This document shows positions 8,085 through 16,260 of a DNA stretch of 43,173 nt, one piece after another. This DNA comes from Clostridiales bacterium. GTDB taxonomy: Bacteria > Bacillota > Clostridia > Christensenellales > CAG-138. The notes beneath the pieces were generated by a model. That model was not told the DNA's origin, did no database searches, and worked only from the letters and a program-made list of their open reading frames with translations. The stretch is from assembly GCA_015056105.1 (NCBI GenBank), contig SVGX01000007.1, positions 1 through 43,173 of the forward strand, given 5' to 3'. Positions within the stretch are counted from its first letter, which is position 1, and each line of letters begins with the position of its first letter. Both the position numbers and the translations under genes were made by a program.

Positions 8085-8211
8085 CCTGAAAACTTGTCGG
8101 TGTTGAAAGGGTCATCCTTTATCACTGCCTGTTTTCTCACTTGCAAGCTTAGTATACACCCGAAGACGGTTGATTTCATCACAAAAGTGTTACAAAAGCC
8201 GCAAATTTCTA

Positions 8212-9123
8212 TTATGTTTCGGTGAAATTGCGTTGCAAAATCATTTCTGCAGCTCTTTTTACGGCGGGGAAGGGCGATGTTTCAAGCGCTTTGCGGATCT
8301 CATCCAGATAAAGACCTTTTTGTCCCGCAAAGCGGATCGCTTCCACGGTCAGTTTGCCGTTTCCTGTTTTGTTTTTGCCTACAAGTTCACGGGCGGCTTT
8401 GGTATCCCCTTCCACAAGACGGCGAAGATCGAACGCTTCGCGAACTCTCTCCCCCGGCGCAGAGCGTTTTAGGGAAGCGTTATGGGGACAGACGTGTTGG
8501 CAGACTTCACAACCCATGTGGGTAATTTGCTTTTCGTAAACTGCCTCCGGATATTCCGTGCCCTGCATGTGGTAACGCATGCAGTGTGTCACGCAAAGCC
8601 CCTTCTGACCGATGGCAGAGAATGGGCAGGCATCCCGACAAACTGTACAGTTGTCGGGGCAGGGTGCCGCAGCCCACGCTTCGGGCATCGGCAAACAAGC
8701 ATCCGTGGCGATCACATAAATCGCAATGCGGGAGCCGAAGTCCGGGAGTCTGAGAAGTCCGTTTTTTCCCTGCGTACCGATGCCGTGCTTGAGGGCAAAA
8801 GCGCGGGCGGGGACATCCGCCAATTCACAGTATGCGCCTTTTGCAGCGATGGCGGCAACAAGATCCTTGACCGCATGATAGCTTTTCTGGCTTGTAAGAT
8901 AGTAGGCGCTGATGCGTTCCTCCGGATCAAAGGGACTGTAGGGGAAAACAGCCAGAATGAAACAACTTGCCTTAGGATAGGCAGCGGCGGGATCCCAATG
9001 AAGATGGGGCGCCACGCCGGTTTTCTCCTGAGCCGCTTTCCATTCCGACAGCATTGCAGAAGGCAGAAAAAATACTTTTTCAAAGCCGCGCGCCGAGGCT
9101 TCTTTTTTGATAAATTCATGCAT
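8212..9123 (-). CDS. queG: QueG-like 4Fe-4S double-cluster protein (probable epoxyqueuosine reductase)
   Basis: A 303-residue protein related to QueG, which uses cobalamin and two [4Fe-4S] clusters to reduce epoxyqueuosine to queuosine in tRNA wobble positions. The two cluster motifs are CPDNCTVCRDACP with the later CVTHC, and MGCEVCQHVCPHN. The N-terminal half carries the family core, with KHGIGTQGKNGLL and the preceding ELADVPAR segment. It is shorter than E. coli QueG (about 379 residues): the C-terminal HEAT-like part is reduced to about 60 residues. It could be a paralogue with another substrate; no other queuosine gene is nearby. The start at 9123 has only a weak GGAT upstream. It lies downstream of alr on the same strand but is separated from it by a terminator. 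Confidence 0.65.
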   Translation of the reverse strand: MHEFIKKEASARGFEKVFFLPSAMLSEWKAAQEKTGVAPHLHWDPAAAYPKASCFILAVFPYSPFDPEERISAYYLTSQKSYHAVKDLVAAIAAKGAYCELADVPARAFALKHGIGTQGKNGLLRLPDFGSRIAIYVIATDACLPMPEAWAAAPCPDNCTVCRDACPFSAIGQKGLCVTHCMRYHMQGTEYPEAVYEKQITHMGCEVCQHVCPHNASLKRSAPGERVREAFDLRRLVEGDTKAARELVGKNKTGNGKLTVEAIRFAGQKGLYLDEIRKALETSPFPAVKRAAEMILQRNFTET

Positions 9124-9147
9124 GGTGGTTTATCCTTAAAAAGCTGA

Positions 9148-9184
9148 AGAAAAGAACTGCCGCTCCCCAAAAGGGGAACGGCAG
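9148..9184 (-). terminator. Intrinsic terminator after alr
   Basis: Minus strand: a 12-bp stem with one mismatch (9184-9173 with 9168-9157, loop of four) followed by TTCTTTTCTT. It begins nine bases past the alr stop. Confidence 0.75.
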
Positions 9185-9192
9185 AAAACGGA

Positions 9193-10296
9193 TCAGCCGT
9201 TGATGTAAACGCGGGGCGGGCGGGGCAGGAGCCGCGCCACGATCTCGTTCTTGTTGGAACCGGCAAGCTCGGAAGCTTCCTGAATGCTCATGGTGTTGTT
9301 GCTGCCATCACCGTAAACGATGGCCAGGTCGCCTTCTTTTGCATCCGGTACATTGGTCAGATCCACCATGCACTGATCCATGCAAAGAACGCCGATCAGC
9401 GGGCACTTGACGCCGTGGATGGTCACATAGCCTTTGCCGCGCATGGCACGGGGATAGCCGTCAGCATAGCCGAAGGGGACAGTGCCGATGCGGGTATCCT
9501 GCGGTGCACGCCAAAGAAAATCATAACCGACGCCTTCGCCCTTGGGGATGTCCCTGACCTGCGAAAGATGGGTGTGGAACGCCATAGACTGCTTGACTTC
9601 AATATAGCCTTTATGGAAGCCGCGAAGACCGTAGACAAGGGCGCCGGGGCGCACCATATTCATGCGGTATTCGGGATAATCCACCGCAGCGATACTGTCC
9701 GCAAGGTGCTTGTAGCGGAAGGCGACACCCTTTGCTTCAAGGGCTTCGATCACGGCGATAAAACGGCGGTACTGCTTCGCATCCTCCTCTTCGCCTGCGA
9801 GGGCAAGGTGGGAGAAGATGCCTTCCACTTCGATGTTGGGCTGCTGGCAGATGGAATAGAGTGCATCCACATCTTCGGTGCCAAGGCGGTGGAAGCCTGT
9901 GTCAACCTTCAGGTGTACCTTTGCTTTCACGCCGCGTTCCGCGGCGATGTCGTTCAAAAGCTTGCCCTGTGCGGCGGTGAAAAGGGTTTGGGTGATCTTC
10001 TTTTCCGCTACAATATGCAAAAACCTGTCCGGCGTGTGGCCGAGGATGAAAAGCGGTGCTTCGGGATAGGCTTCGCGAAGCTCCAGCGCTTCCGTCAGCG
10101 TAGCAACGGCAAGATAGCAGGCGCCATGGTCAAGAAGCGTCTGCGCAACGCCGACAGCGCCGAGGCCATAGGCATTTGCCTTGATGACCGGCATCACCGC
10201 GCAGTCGGGGCCCACCATTTCACGGATGGCTTCCATATTGCCGGCGATGGCGCCAAGGTCTACCTGTACATAGGTATCTCTCAAAACCTTGTTCAT
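9193..10296 (-). CDS. alr: Alanine racemase
   Basis: A 367-residue PLP enzyme that interconverts L- and D-alanine, supplying D-Ala for peptidoglycan. It has the N-terminal TIM barrel with the PLP lysine K39 (VIKANAYG) and the C-terminal beta domain with the catalytic tyrosine region (PFGYADGYPR) and CMDQCMVD. The ATG overlaps the stop of the upstream amidohydrolase by four bases (ATGA), and GGAGGAG lies about six bases before it, so the two genes are translationally coupled. A longer in-frame extension into the upstream gene lacks a ribosome binding site. A terminator follows directly. Confidence 0.95.
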   Translation of the reverse strand: MNKVLRDTYVQVDLGAIAGNMEAIREMVGPDCAVMPVIKANAYGLGAVGVAQTLLDHGACYLAVATLTEALELREAYPEAPLFILGHTPDRFLHIVAEKKITQTLFTAAQGKLLNDIAAERGVKAKVHLKVDTGFHRLGTEDVDALYSICQQPNIEVEGIFSHLALAGEEEDAKQYRRFIAVIEALEAKGVAFRYKHLADSIAAVDYPEYRMNMVRPGALVYGLRGFHKGYIEVKQSMAFHTHLSQVRDIPKGEGVGYDFLWRAPQDTRIGTVPFGYADGYPRAMRGKGYVTIHGVKCPLIGVLCMDQCMVDLTNVPDAKEGDLAIVYGDGSNNTMSIQEASELAGSNKNEIVARLLPRPPRVYING

Positions 10297-11483
10297 TTCT
10301 GCTCCTCCAGGAATGCAATGGCGCAGGCCGCTTCCATCACCATGCCGACCTTCAGACACTCTTCATCCGGGCAGAAAACTTCGCTGTGAAGCATCTGCGG
10401 CGTGGTGCACTTATCGCTCATGGTGCCGATGTTGAAGTAGGAGCTGGGCACGGCGGCGGAGAAGTATGCGAAATCGTCTGCGCCGAGGCTGGGCTCTTCC
10501 ATGAAGACAACGCTGTCATTGCCGAGGGCTTCGCGGCAAATTTCCGCTACGCGCATGGAAACAGCGCGGTCATTGACGAGCGGGGGATAGCCGTCCTCAA
10601 GCTCGACTTCCGCGGTGGCGCCGAAGGCGGCGGCGGTGTTCTTGGCAATCTCTTCCACATGGGCTTTAACGAAATCGCGGGTCTTGAAATCAAGGGCACG
10701 GATTGTTCCCACAAGATCCACAGAGCCGGCGATAATGTTGCTCTTGGTGCCGCCGTGGATGGAGCCTACCGTGACGATCACGGGAGTGGTGGGGGAAGCG
10801 AAGCGGCTCGAGATGGTCTGCAGCGCCAGCACCACATGGGAAGCGACAACGATGGAGTCGATGCCGTTATCGGGATGTGCGCCGTGGCAGGAAATGCCGT
10901 TGACGCGGATGTGAAGATCGGTGGTTGAGGCGTTCATCCTGCCGGTGGAAACAAGCACCTTGCCAACGGGGTAGGTGGGATCGGCATGGAGACTGAACAC
11001 GTGCTTGACCGGCGGGTTTTCCATGCAGCCCCATTTGATCATGCCTTCCGCGCCGCCGATGGTCTCTTCGGCCGGCTGGAAGAAGAGCTTGACGGCGCCC
11101 TTGAGTTCACTTTCCATGCCCTTGAGGATCCTGGCAACGCCAAGAAGGCATGCGGTATGGATATCGTGACCGCAGGCATGCATCACGCCCGGGTTCTTGG
11201 AAGCGTAGGGGACGTCGTTTTCTTCCTGAATGGGGAGCGCATCGATATCCGCGCGGATACCAACGGCAAAATCCGCATTGGGATCGCCAACGATACCGAC
11301 AACGCCGTAGCCGGAAACGTTGGTCTCATGGGGGATACCGAGCTTGGTGAGGTAATCGCTGATCACGTGCATGGTGCGTTCTTCGTGCTCGGAAAGTTCA
11401 GGATGCATATGGATATCGCGCCGAATGGCGACGATCTCGTCAAATACTTCTTCAACTGCCTGACGGACTTTGTTCAGATCCAT
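10293..11483 (-). CDS. M20-family amidohydrolase (N-acyl-L-amino acid amidohydrolase type)
   Basis: A 396-residue metal-dependent hydrolase of peptidase family M20D, the group of hippurate hydrolase, IAA-amino acid hydrolase and N-acetyl-diaminopimelate deacetylase. The metal-binding set is visible: HMHPELS near 25-31, HACGHDIH at 102-109 with C104, QPAEE around residue 141, and HGAHPD for the dimerisation/second-site region. It removes an acyl group from an N-acyl amino acid or related amide; the substrate cannot be read from sequence. Coupling to alr by an ATGA overlap suggests amino acid or wall-precursor supply. The start at 11483 follows GGGAGG by about ten bases. Its promoter overlaps a perfect palindrome, so it is probably repressed by a local regulator. 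Confidence 0.88.
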   Translation of the reverse strand: MDLNKVRQAVEEVFDEIVAIRRDIHMHPELSEHEERTMHVISDYLTKLGIPHETNVSGYGVVGIVGDPNADFAVGIRADIDALPIQEENDVPYASKNPGVMHACGHDIHTACLLGVARILKGMESELKGAVKLFFQPAEETIGGAEGMIKWGCMENPPVKHVFSLHADPTYPVGKVLVSTGRMNASTTDLHIRVNGISCHGAHPDNGIDSIVVASHVVLALQTISSRFASPTTPVIVTVGSIHGGTKSNIIAGSVDLVGTIRALDFKTRDFVKAHVEEIAKNTAAAFGATAEVELEDGYPPLVNDRAVSMRVAEICREALGNDSVVFMEEPSLGADDFAYFSAAVPSSYFNIGTMSDKCTTPQMLHSEVFCPDEECLKVGMVMEAACAIAFLEEQK

Positions 11484-11506
11484 GGTATGAATGCCTCCCG
11501 GAAATG

Positions 11507-11539
11507 ATAATAATTTGAAAGTGTGTATCCTTTCAAATT
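11507..11539 (-). promoter_or_regulatory. Amidohydrolase-alr promoter overlapped by a palindromic operator candidate
   Basis: Minus strand: TTGAAA (11536-11531), 18-base spacer, TATTAT (11512-11507). A perfect inverted repeat AATTTGAAAG-N8-CTTTCAAATT (11512-11539) covers the -35 box and spacer, as expected of a repressor site. It sits between divergent genes, so it may also affect the cyclase-family gene. Confidence 0.55.
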
Positions 11540-11565
11540 GTACAACAGTTGCGGTTTTGTTTCAA

Positions 11566-11594
11566 TGGAAAAAGCGCAGAATATGGTGTATACT
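11566..11594 (+). promoter_or_regulatory. Probable promoter of the cyclase-family gene
   Basis: TGGAAA (11566-11571, four of six matches), 17-base spacer, TATACT (11589-11594). The leader would be about 40 bases. Confidence 0.5.
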
Positions 11595-11642
11595 GTTCTG
11601 GAAAATGAATCACTGCAACAGAAAGGCGGTTGACGAAAGATA

Positions 11643-12287
11643 ATGAAGCGCGTTCTTGATCTGACTCATACCCTCAGCAACGATACACCCGTTTATCCCG
11701 GCACGGAGCCGCTCAGCATTACCGTTCACAATACCATCCCGAAGGATGGTTATCAGGAGACCATGCTTCATATGAACTCCCATACCGGTACCCATATGGA
11801 TGCCCCTGGCCATATCCTTGAAAATGCGGTGACCCTTGACAAAATGGATATCGGTCGGTTTTTCGGCAAGGCACTTGTGATTGACTGCACCGGTCTTAAA
11901 GCGGATGAACAGATCACTATGAAATATATCGGGCCCCTGCGCGAAGCGGCGGATGAAGCGGAATTTCTGCTGTTCTATACCGGCTGGAGCCGCCTTTGGA
12001 TGCAGGAAAGCTATTATGCTTCTTTTCCGTATTGCGGGGAGGATGTGATCCGCTACTGTGCGGAGACGGGGAAGAAGGGAATCGGTATTGATACGCCTTC
12101 CATCGACCCCATGGGCAGCACGGATTTTCCCATGCACTGCATCGTGTTCGGTGCGGGCCTTCTTGTGATCGAAAACCTGGCGAATCTCGGTCAGCTGATC
12201 GGAAAGGATTTTACCTTCGGTTCGCTGCCCCTCAAATATGAGAATGCGGACGGTTCTCCTGTGCGTGCCGTTGCGCTGCTCGATTGA
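11643..12287 (+). CDS. Cyclase-family metal-dependent hydrolase (kynurenine formamidase-like)
   Basis: A 214-residue member of the cyclase family (PF04199), which includes kynurenine formamidase, isatin hydrolase and antibiotic-biosynthesis cyclases. The metal-binding signature HxGTHxDxPxH is present at 47-57 (HTGTHMDAPGH), and the C-terminal part has the family's GIDTPSIDP stretch. It probably hydrolyses a cyclic or N-formyl amide at a divalent metal centre, but no other tryptophan-degradation genes are near. An A/G-rich stretch (AAAGGCGG) lies about 14 bases before the ATG. It is divergent from the amidohydrolase-alr operon across a palindromic region, and its stop lies one base from that of a small minus-strand gene. 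Confidence 0.8.
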   Translation: MKRVLDLTHTLSNDTPVYPGTEPLSITVHNTIPKDGYQETMLHMNSHTGTHMDAPGHILENAVTLDKMDIGRFFGKALVIDCTGLKADEQITMKYIGPLREAADEAEFLLFYTGWSRLWMQESYYASFPYCGEDVIRYCAETGKKGIGIDTPSIDPMGSTDFPMHCIVFGAGLLVIENLANLGQLIGKDFTFGSLPLKYENADGSPVRAVALLD

Positions 12288-12288
12288 A

Positions 12289-12423
12289 TCAGCGCAGCCT
12301 GTTCCTTTGCTCCGATTCCCGTTTGAGGGCTTCCCGGTAGGCAAGATAGGCACCGATGCGGCCCGTTTTCTGAAAGGCGGCCCAAAGATCGTGTGGGTTG
12401 TTCGGCGTTTTTGTATGCTTCAT
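12289..12423 (-). CDS. YqzL-like small protein
   Basis: A 44-residue gene on the minus strand. The core DLWAAFQKTGRIGAYLAYRE resembles the YqzL-like family (PF14006), small Firmicutes proteins with a W-x2-F-x2-T-G-x-I-x-A-Y-L-x-Y pattern and unknown function. AAAGGA lies about nine bases before the ATG. YqzL genes usually sit directly upstream of recO on the same strand; here the gene is also next to recO but points the other way, divergent across 89 bases. The C-terminus is short and basic (KRESEQRNRLR). The match of both motif and neighbourhood makes this a real gene rather than a chance frame. Its stop is one base from the stop of the convergent cyclase-family gene, with no terminator between. 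Confidence 0.7.
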   Translation of the reverse strand: MKHTKTPNNPHDLWAAFQKTGRIGAYLAYREALKRESEQRNRLR

Positions 12424-12512
12424 GCAGCTGTTCCTTTCGGATGTTCTAAGCGTAGTATCTGCAGCTTTGCCCCTGCGGCATGAACGGAAATCTTTCCCGG
12501 AAAGGTGATCTT

Positions 12513-13253
12513 ATGCCTTCTTTGACCGTCAACGGAATCGTGACCCGGTATGCGAACTACCGGGACAATGACCGCATCCTGACCCTGTTTACACGGGAAA
12601 GGGGGCTTATTACCGTTGGCGCAAGGGGCTGCCGCAGACCGAAAAGTCCCATCCTTCCTGCGAGCGAGCTGTTTGTTTCCGGCGAATTCGTTCTTTTTTA
12701 CAACAGGGAAAGGTACAGCCTTGAATCCGCGGAGGTCAGGGAGCCTTACTATCCGCTCAGGGAGGATATCGCAAAGTTTTCCGCAGGCGCATACATGCTG
12801 TCCCTCATCAACGAGGGGCTTGCGGCGGAACAGCCCAATGAGAAGCTGCTGTCGCTGCTTCTTTATGCGCTCACCTTTACCGCCTATTCCGATATCGACC
12901 CGGTGGATACTGCCGTTGCCTTTGCGGTCAAATGTCTCGATACGCTTGGCTACAGACCGGCGCTCGTCCGCTGTGCTTCCTGCGGTTTCGATCTTCGGGC
13001 GGAGAAGACCCTTCACTTTTCGGCATCCGCAGGGGGAGCACTCTGCACGGCATGCAGCCGGGGCTTTCGGCAGGATGCGGCGGAGATGTCCGCCCTTTCC
13101 CTTGAGGCGCTCAGGCGCATCCTTCTTCTTGCACCCAATGAGATCGGCAAGGTACGCCTGCCGGAACGGGTGCGGACGGAGCTCAAGCATGCGGTGAACG
13201 ATTATGCGGAGCATGTGCTGGAACGGAAGTTCAAAGCCTTTTCCTGTCTTTAA
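12513..13253 (+). CDS. recO: DNA repair protein RecO
   Basis: A 246-residue RecO, which works with RecR (and RecF) to load RecA on SSB-coated single-stranded DNA. It has the N-terminal OB fold (VNGIVTRYANYRDNDRILTLFTRE), a helical domain and the four-cysteine zinc site CASCG...CTAC typical of Firmicutes RecO. The ATG at 12513 is preceded by AAAGGTGAT with good spacing; an in-frame ATG 33 bases upstream has no such site. It is divergent from the YqzL-like gene. I see no intrinsic terminator after it, and the ppdK promoter begins about 110 bases downstream. Confidence 0.92.
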   Translation: MPSLTVNGIVTRYANYRDNDRILTLFTRERGLITVGARGCRRPKSPILPASELFVSGEFVLFYNRERYSLESAEVREPYYPLREDIAKFSAGAYMLSLINEGLAAEQPNEKLLSLLLYALTFTAYSDIDPVDTAVAFAVKCLDTLGYRPALVRCASCGFDLRAEKTLHFSASAGGALCTACSRGFRQDAAEMSALSLEALRRILLLAPNEIGKVRLPERVRTELKHAVNDYAEHVLERKFKAFSCL

Positions 13254-13362
13254 GAAGGCAGGGAAGGGGCTTCATTCGGCAAAACGATCGTCTTTATGAG
13301 AAAACAGCATCGGGAAAACACATTTTTTCTGCAGGATTTCCTGCAGGAAACACGATAAAGCA

Positions 13363-13391
13363 TTGCTTAATTATCAAAAAAAGGATATAAT
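13363..13391 (+). promoter_or_regulatory. Strong sigma-A promoter of ppdK
   Basis: TTGCTT (13363-13368), 17-base A-rich spacer, TATAAT (13386-13391). A perfect inverted repeat (CTGCAGGA-TT-TCCTGCAG, 13329-13346) lies 16 bases upstream of the -35 box and might bind a regulator. Confidence 0.8.
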
Positions 13392-13473
13392 AAATCGTTG
13401 TGTGTGGGGAAATGCGCCCCACTGAAATCGATCAGTTTTTATTTAATAATATCTTACGGAGGTAAACAAATCG

Positions 13474-16101
13474 ATGGCACAGAAGTACGTATACCTTTTC
13501 AGCGAAGGTAACGCCACCATGAGGAATCTCCTCGGCGGTAAGGGTGCAAACCTTGCCGAAATGACCGGTCTTGGTATGCCCGTTCCCCAGGGTTTCACCA
13601 TCACCACCGAAGCCTGCACGCAGTATTATGCGGACGGCGAAAAGATCAACGATGAAATCATGGAGCAGATCTATGAATATATCGGCAAGCTGGAAGAGAT
13701 CACCGGCAAGAAGTTCGGCGACAGCGAGAACCCCCTTCTCGTTTCCGTCCGTTCCGGTGCCCGCGCTTCCATGCCCGGCATGATGGATACCATCCTCAAC
13801 CTCGGCCTTAACGAAGAGGTTGTCGATGTTATTTCCAAGAAGTCCAACAATCCCCGCTGGGCTTGGGACTGCTATCGCCGTTTCATCCAGATGTACTCCG
13901 ACGTCGTTATGGAAGTCGGCAAGAAGTACTTCGAGCAGCTCATCGATAAGATGAAGGAAGAGCGCGGCATCACCCAGGACGTCGACCTTACCGCCGATGA
14001 CCTCAAGGAACTCGCCGGCCAGTTCAAGGCTGAATACAAGGGCAAGATCGGCAAGGATTTTCCCTCTGATCCCAAAGAACAGCTCATGGGCGCTATCAAG
14101 GCCGTTTTCCGCAGCTGGGACAACCCCCGTGCAAACGTTTACCGCCGCGACAACGATATCCCTTATTCCTGGGGCACCGCCGTCAACGTGCAGATGATGG
14201 CATTCGGCAACATGGGTGACGACTGCGGCACCGGCGTTGCTTTCACCCGCAACCCTGCCACCGGCGAAAAGGAACTCATGGGCGAATTCCTTACCAACGC
14301 CCAGGGCGAAGACGTTGTGGCCGGCGTTCGTACGCCCATGCCCATCGCCCAGATGGAAGAAAAGTTCCCCGCTGCTTTCGAACAGTTCAAGGAAGTCTGC
14401 AGCATTCTTGAGAACCACTATCATGATATGCAGGACATGGAGTTCACCGTTGAGAACAACAAGCTCTACATGCTCCAGACCCGTAACGGCAAGCGCACCG
14501 CGAAAGCTGCCCTTAAGATCGCCTGTGACCTCGTGGATGAAGGTATGATCACCGAGCAGCAGGCTGTTGCCATGATCGATCCGCGCAACCTCGACACTCT
14601 GCTCCATCCCCAGTTCGACGTAAACGCTCTCAAGGCTGCCACCCCCATCGGCAAGGCGCTGCCCGCTTCCCCCGGCGCTGCCTGCGGCAAGATCGTCTTC
14701 ACCGCTGAAGATGCAAAGGCCTGGGCCGCCCGCGGCGAAAAGGTCGTTCTCGTCCGTCTTGAGACCTCTCCCGAAGATATCGAAGGCATGAAGGCTGCGC
14801 AGGGCATCCTGACCGTCCGCGGCGGCATGACCTCCCACGCTGCCGTTGTGGCCCGCGGCATGGGTACCTGCTGTGTATCCGGCTGCTCCGCCATCAACAT
14901 GGATGAAGAAAACAAGAAGTTCACCCTTGCCGGCAAGACCTACGGCGAAGGCGACTGGCTGAGCATCGACGGTTCCACCGGCAACATCTACGATGGCGCC
15001 GTTCCCACTATGGATGCCACCATCACCGGCGAATTCGGCCGCATCATGGCTTGGGCTGACAAGTATCGCCGCCTCAACGTGCGTACCAATGCGGATACCC
15101 CGCACGATGCCGCGAAAGCCCGCGAGCTTGGCGCCGAAGGCATCGGCCTCTGCCGCACCGAGCATATGTTCTTTGACGGCGACCGCATTGCGGCCATCCG
15201 TGAAATGATCTGCTCCGACACCGTGGAAGAACGCGAAGCCGCTCTCGCGAAGCTCCTGCCCATGCAGCAGGGTGACTTCGAAGGCATCTACGAGGCCATG
15301 GAAGGCTACCCCGTCACCATCCGCTTCCTCGATCCGCCGCTCCACGAGTTTGTTCCCACCGAAGAAGCTGACATCGAGCTGCTCGCCAAGGCCCAGGGCA
15401 AGACCGTTGAAGAGATCAAGGCCATCATCGCCTCCCTCCACGAGTTCAACCCCATGATGGGTCACCGCGGCTGCCGTCTTGCCGTCACCTACCCTGAGAT
15501 CGCTGCCATGCAGACCCGCGCGGTCATCCGCGCTGCCATCAACGTGCAGGCCAAGCATCCCGAATGGACCATGGTTCCCGAGATCATGATCCCCCTCGTA
15601 GGCGAGATCAAAGAGCTTGCTTACGTCAAGAACGTTGTTGTGAAGACCGCTGACGAAGAGCTGGCCAAGGCCGGTGTTCAGATGAAGTACAAGGTCGGCA
15701 CCATGATCGAGATCCCGCGCGCTGCTCTGACCGCTGACGAGATCGCGAAGGAAGCCGAATTCTTCTCCTTCGGTACCAACGACCTTACCCAGATGACCTT
15801 CGGCTTCAGCCGTGACGACGCCGGCAAGTTCCTCGGCGCCTACTACGACAAGAAGATCTACGAGAACGATCCCTTTGCGAAGCTGGATCAGACCGGCGTC
15901 GGCAAGCTCGTGAAGATGGCTGCTCAGCTCGGCCGCTCCACCCGTGAGGATCTCCACCTCGGTATCTGCGGCGAACACGGCGGCGATCCCGCTTCCGTAG
16001 AGTTCTGCCACAAGGTCGGTCTTGACTATGTTTCCTGCAGCCCCTTCCGCGTGCCGATCGCCCGCCTTGCTGCTGCCCAGGCAAACATCAAGAACAGCTA
16101 A
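13474..16101 (+). CDS. ppdK: Pyruvate, phosphate dikinase
   Basis: An 875-residue PPDK, which interconverts pyruvate, ATP and Pi with PEP, AMP and PPi; in anaerobes it often replaces pyruvate kinase or runs in gluconeogenesis. The ATP-grasp domain (about 1-340, with GGKGANLAEM and SVRSGARASMPGMMDT), the central swivelling His domain (GGMTSHAAVVARGMG, phosphorylated His and regulatory Thr) and the C-terminal PEP-binding TIM barrel (GTNDLTQMTFG and CGEHGGDPAS) are complete. ATG follows ACGGAGGT by about ten bases. Codon use is the most biased in the window (almost all pyrimidine-ending codons end in C), indicating very high expression, and it creates a long spurious frame on the other strand. 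No regulatory kinase gene is adjacent. Confidence 0.97.
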   Translation: MAQKYVYLFSEGNATMRNLLGGKGANLAEMTGLGMPVPQGFTITTEACTQYYADGEKINDEIMEQIYEYIGKLEEITGKKFGDSENPLLVSVRSGARASMPGMMDTILNLGLNEEVVDVISKKSNNPRWAWDCYRRFIQMYSDVVMEVGKKYFEQLIDKMKEERGITQDVDLTADDLKELAGQFKAEYKGKIGKDFPSDPKEQLMGAIKAVFRSWDNPRANVYRRDNDIPYSWGTAVNVQMMAFGNMGDDCGTGVAFTRNPATGEKELMGEFLTNAQGEDVVAGVRTPMPIAQMEEKFPAAFEQFKEVCSILENHYHDMQDMEFTVENNKLYMLQTRNGKRTAKAALKIACDLVDEGMITEQQAVAMIDPRNLDTLLHPQFDVNALKAATPIGKALPASPGAACGKIVFTAEDAKAWAARGEKVVLVRLETSPEDIEGMKAAQGILTVRGGMTSHAAVVARGMGTCCVSGCSAINMDEENKKFTLAGKTYGEGDWLSIDGSTGNIYDGAVPTMDATITGEFGRIMAWADKYRRLNVRTNADTPHDAAKARELGAEGIGLCRTEHMFFDGDRIAAIREMICSDTVEEREAALAKLLPMQQGDFEGIYEAMEGYPVTIRFLDPPLHEFVPTEEADIELLAKAQGKTVEEIKAIIASLHEFNPMMGHRGCRLAVTYPEIAAMQTRAVIRAAINVQAKHPEWTMVPEIMIPLVGEIKELAYVKNVVVKTADEELAKAGVQMKYKVGTMIEIPRAALTADEIAKEAEFFSFGTNDLTQMTFGFSRDDAGKFLGAYYDKKIYENDPFAKLDQTGVGKLVKMAAQLGRSTREDLHLGICGEHGGDPASVEFCHKVGLDYVSCSPFRVPIARLAAAQANIKNS

Positions 16102-16125
16102 TTAAAAAGCAAATCCGCCGAAAAA

Positions 16126-16159
16126 CGTCCGGCGCTGCAGTGCAGCGCCGGGCTTTTTT
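16126..16159 (+). terminator. Intrinsic terminator after ppdK
   Basis: A GC-rich hairpin (16129-16139 with 16141-16151) followed by GCTTTTTT, about 25 bases past the ppdK stop. Confidence 0.88.
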
Positions 16160-16260
16160 GTATTTTTTCTCTCTTTTCAAGGGTTTCCTGCTTCCTGAAA
16201 AAGGACTTTTTCATTTTTTGCCGAAAGAAAAAGTAGGAAGATTACCCGGAGGCACATAAA

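Noticed and set aside
13432-16011. An 859-codon open frame on the minus strand opposite ppdK
   Set aside because: It mirrors the extreme codon bias of ppdK, is low-complexity in composition and has no family resemblance or ribosome binding site.
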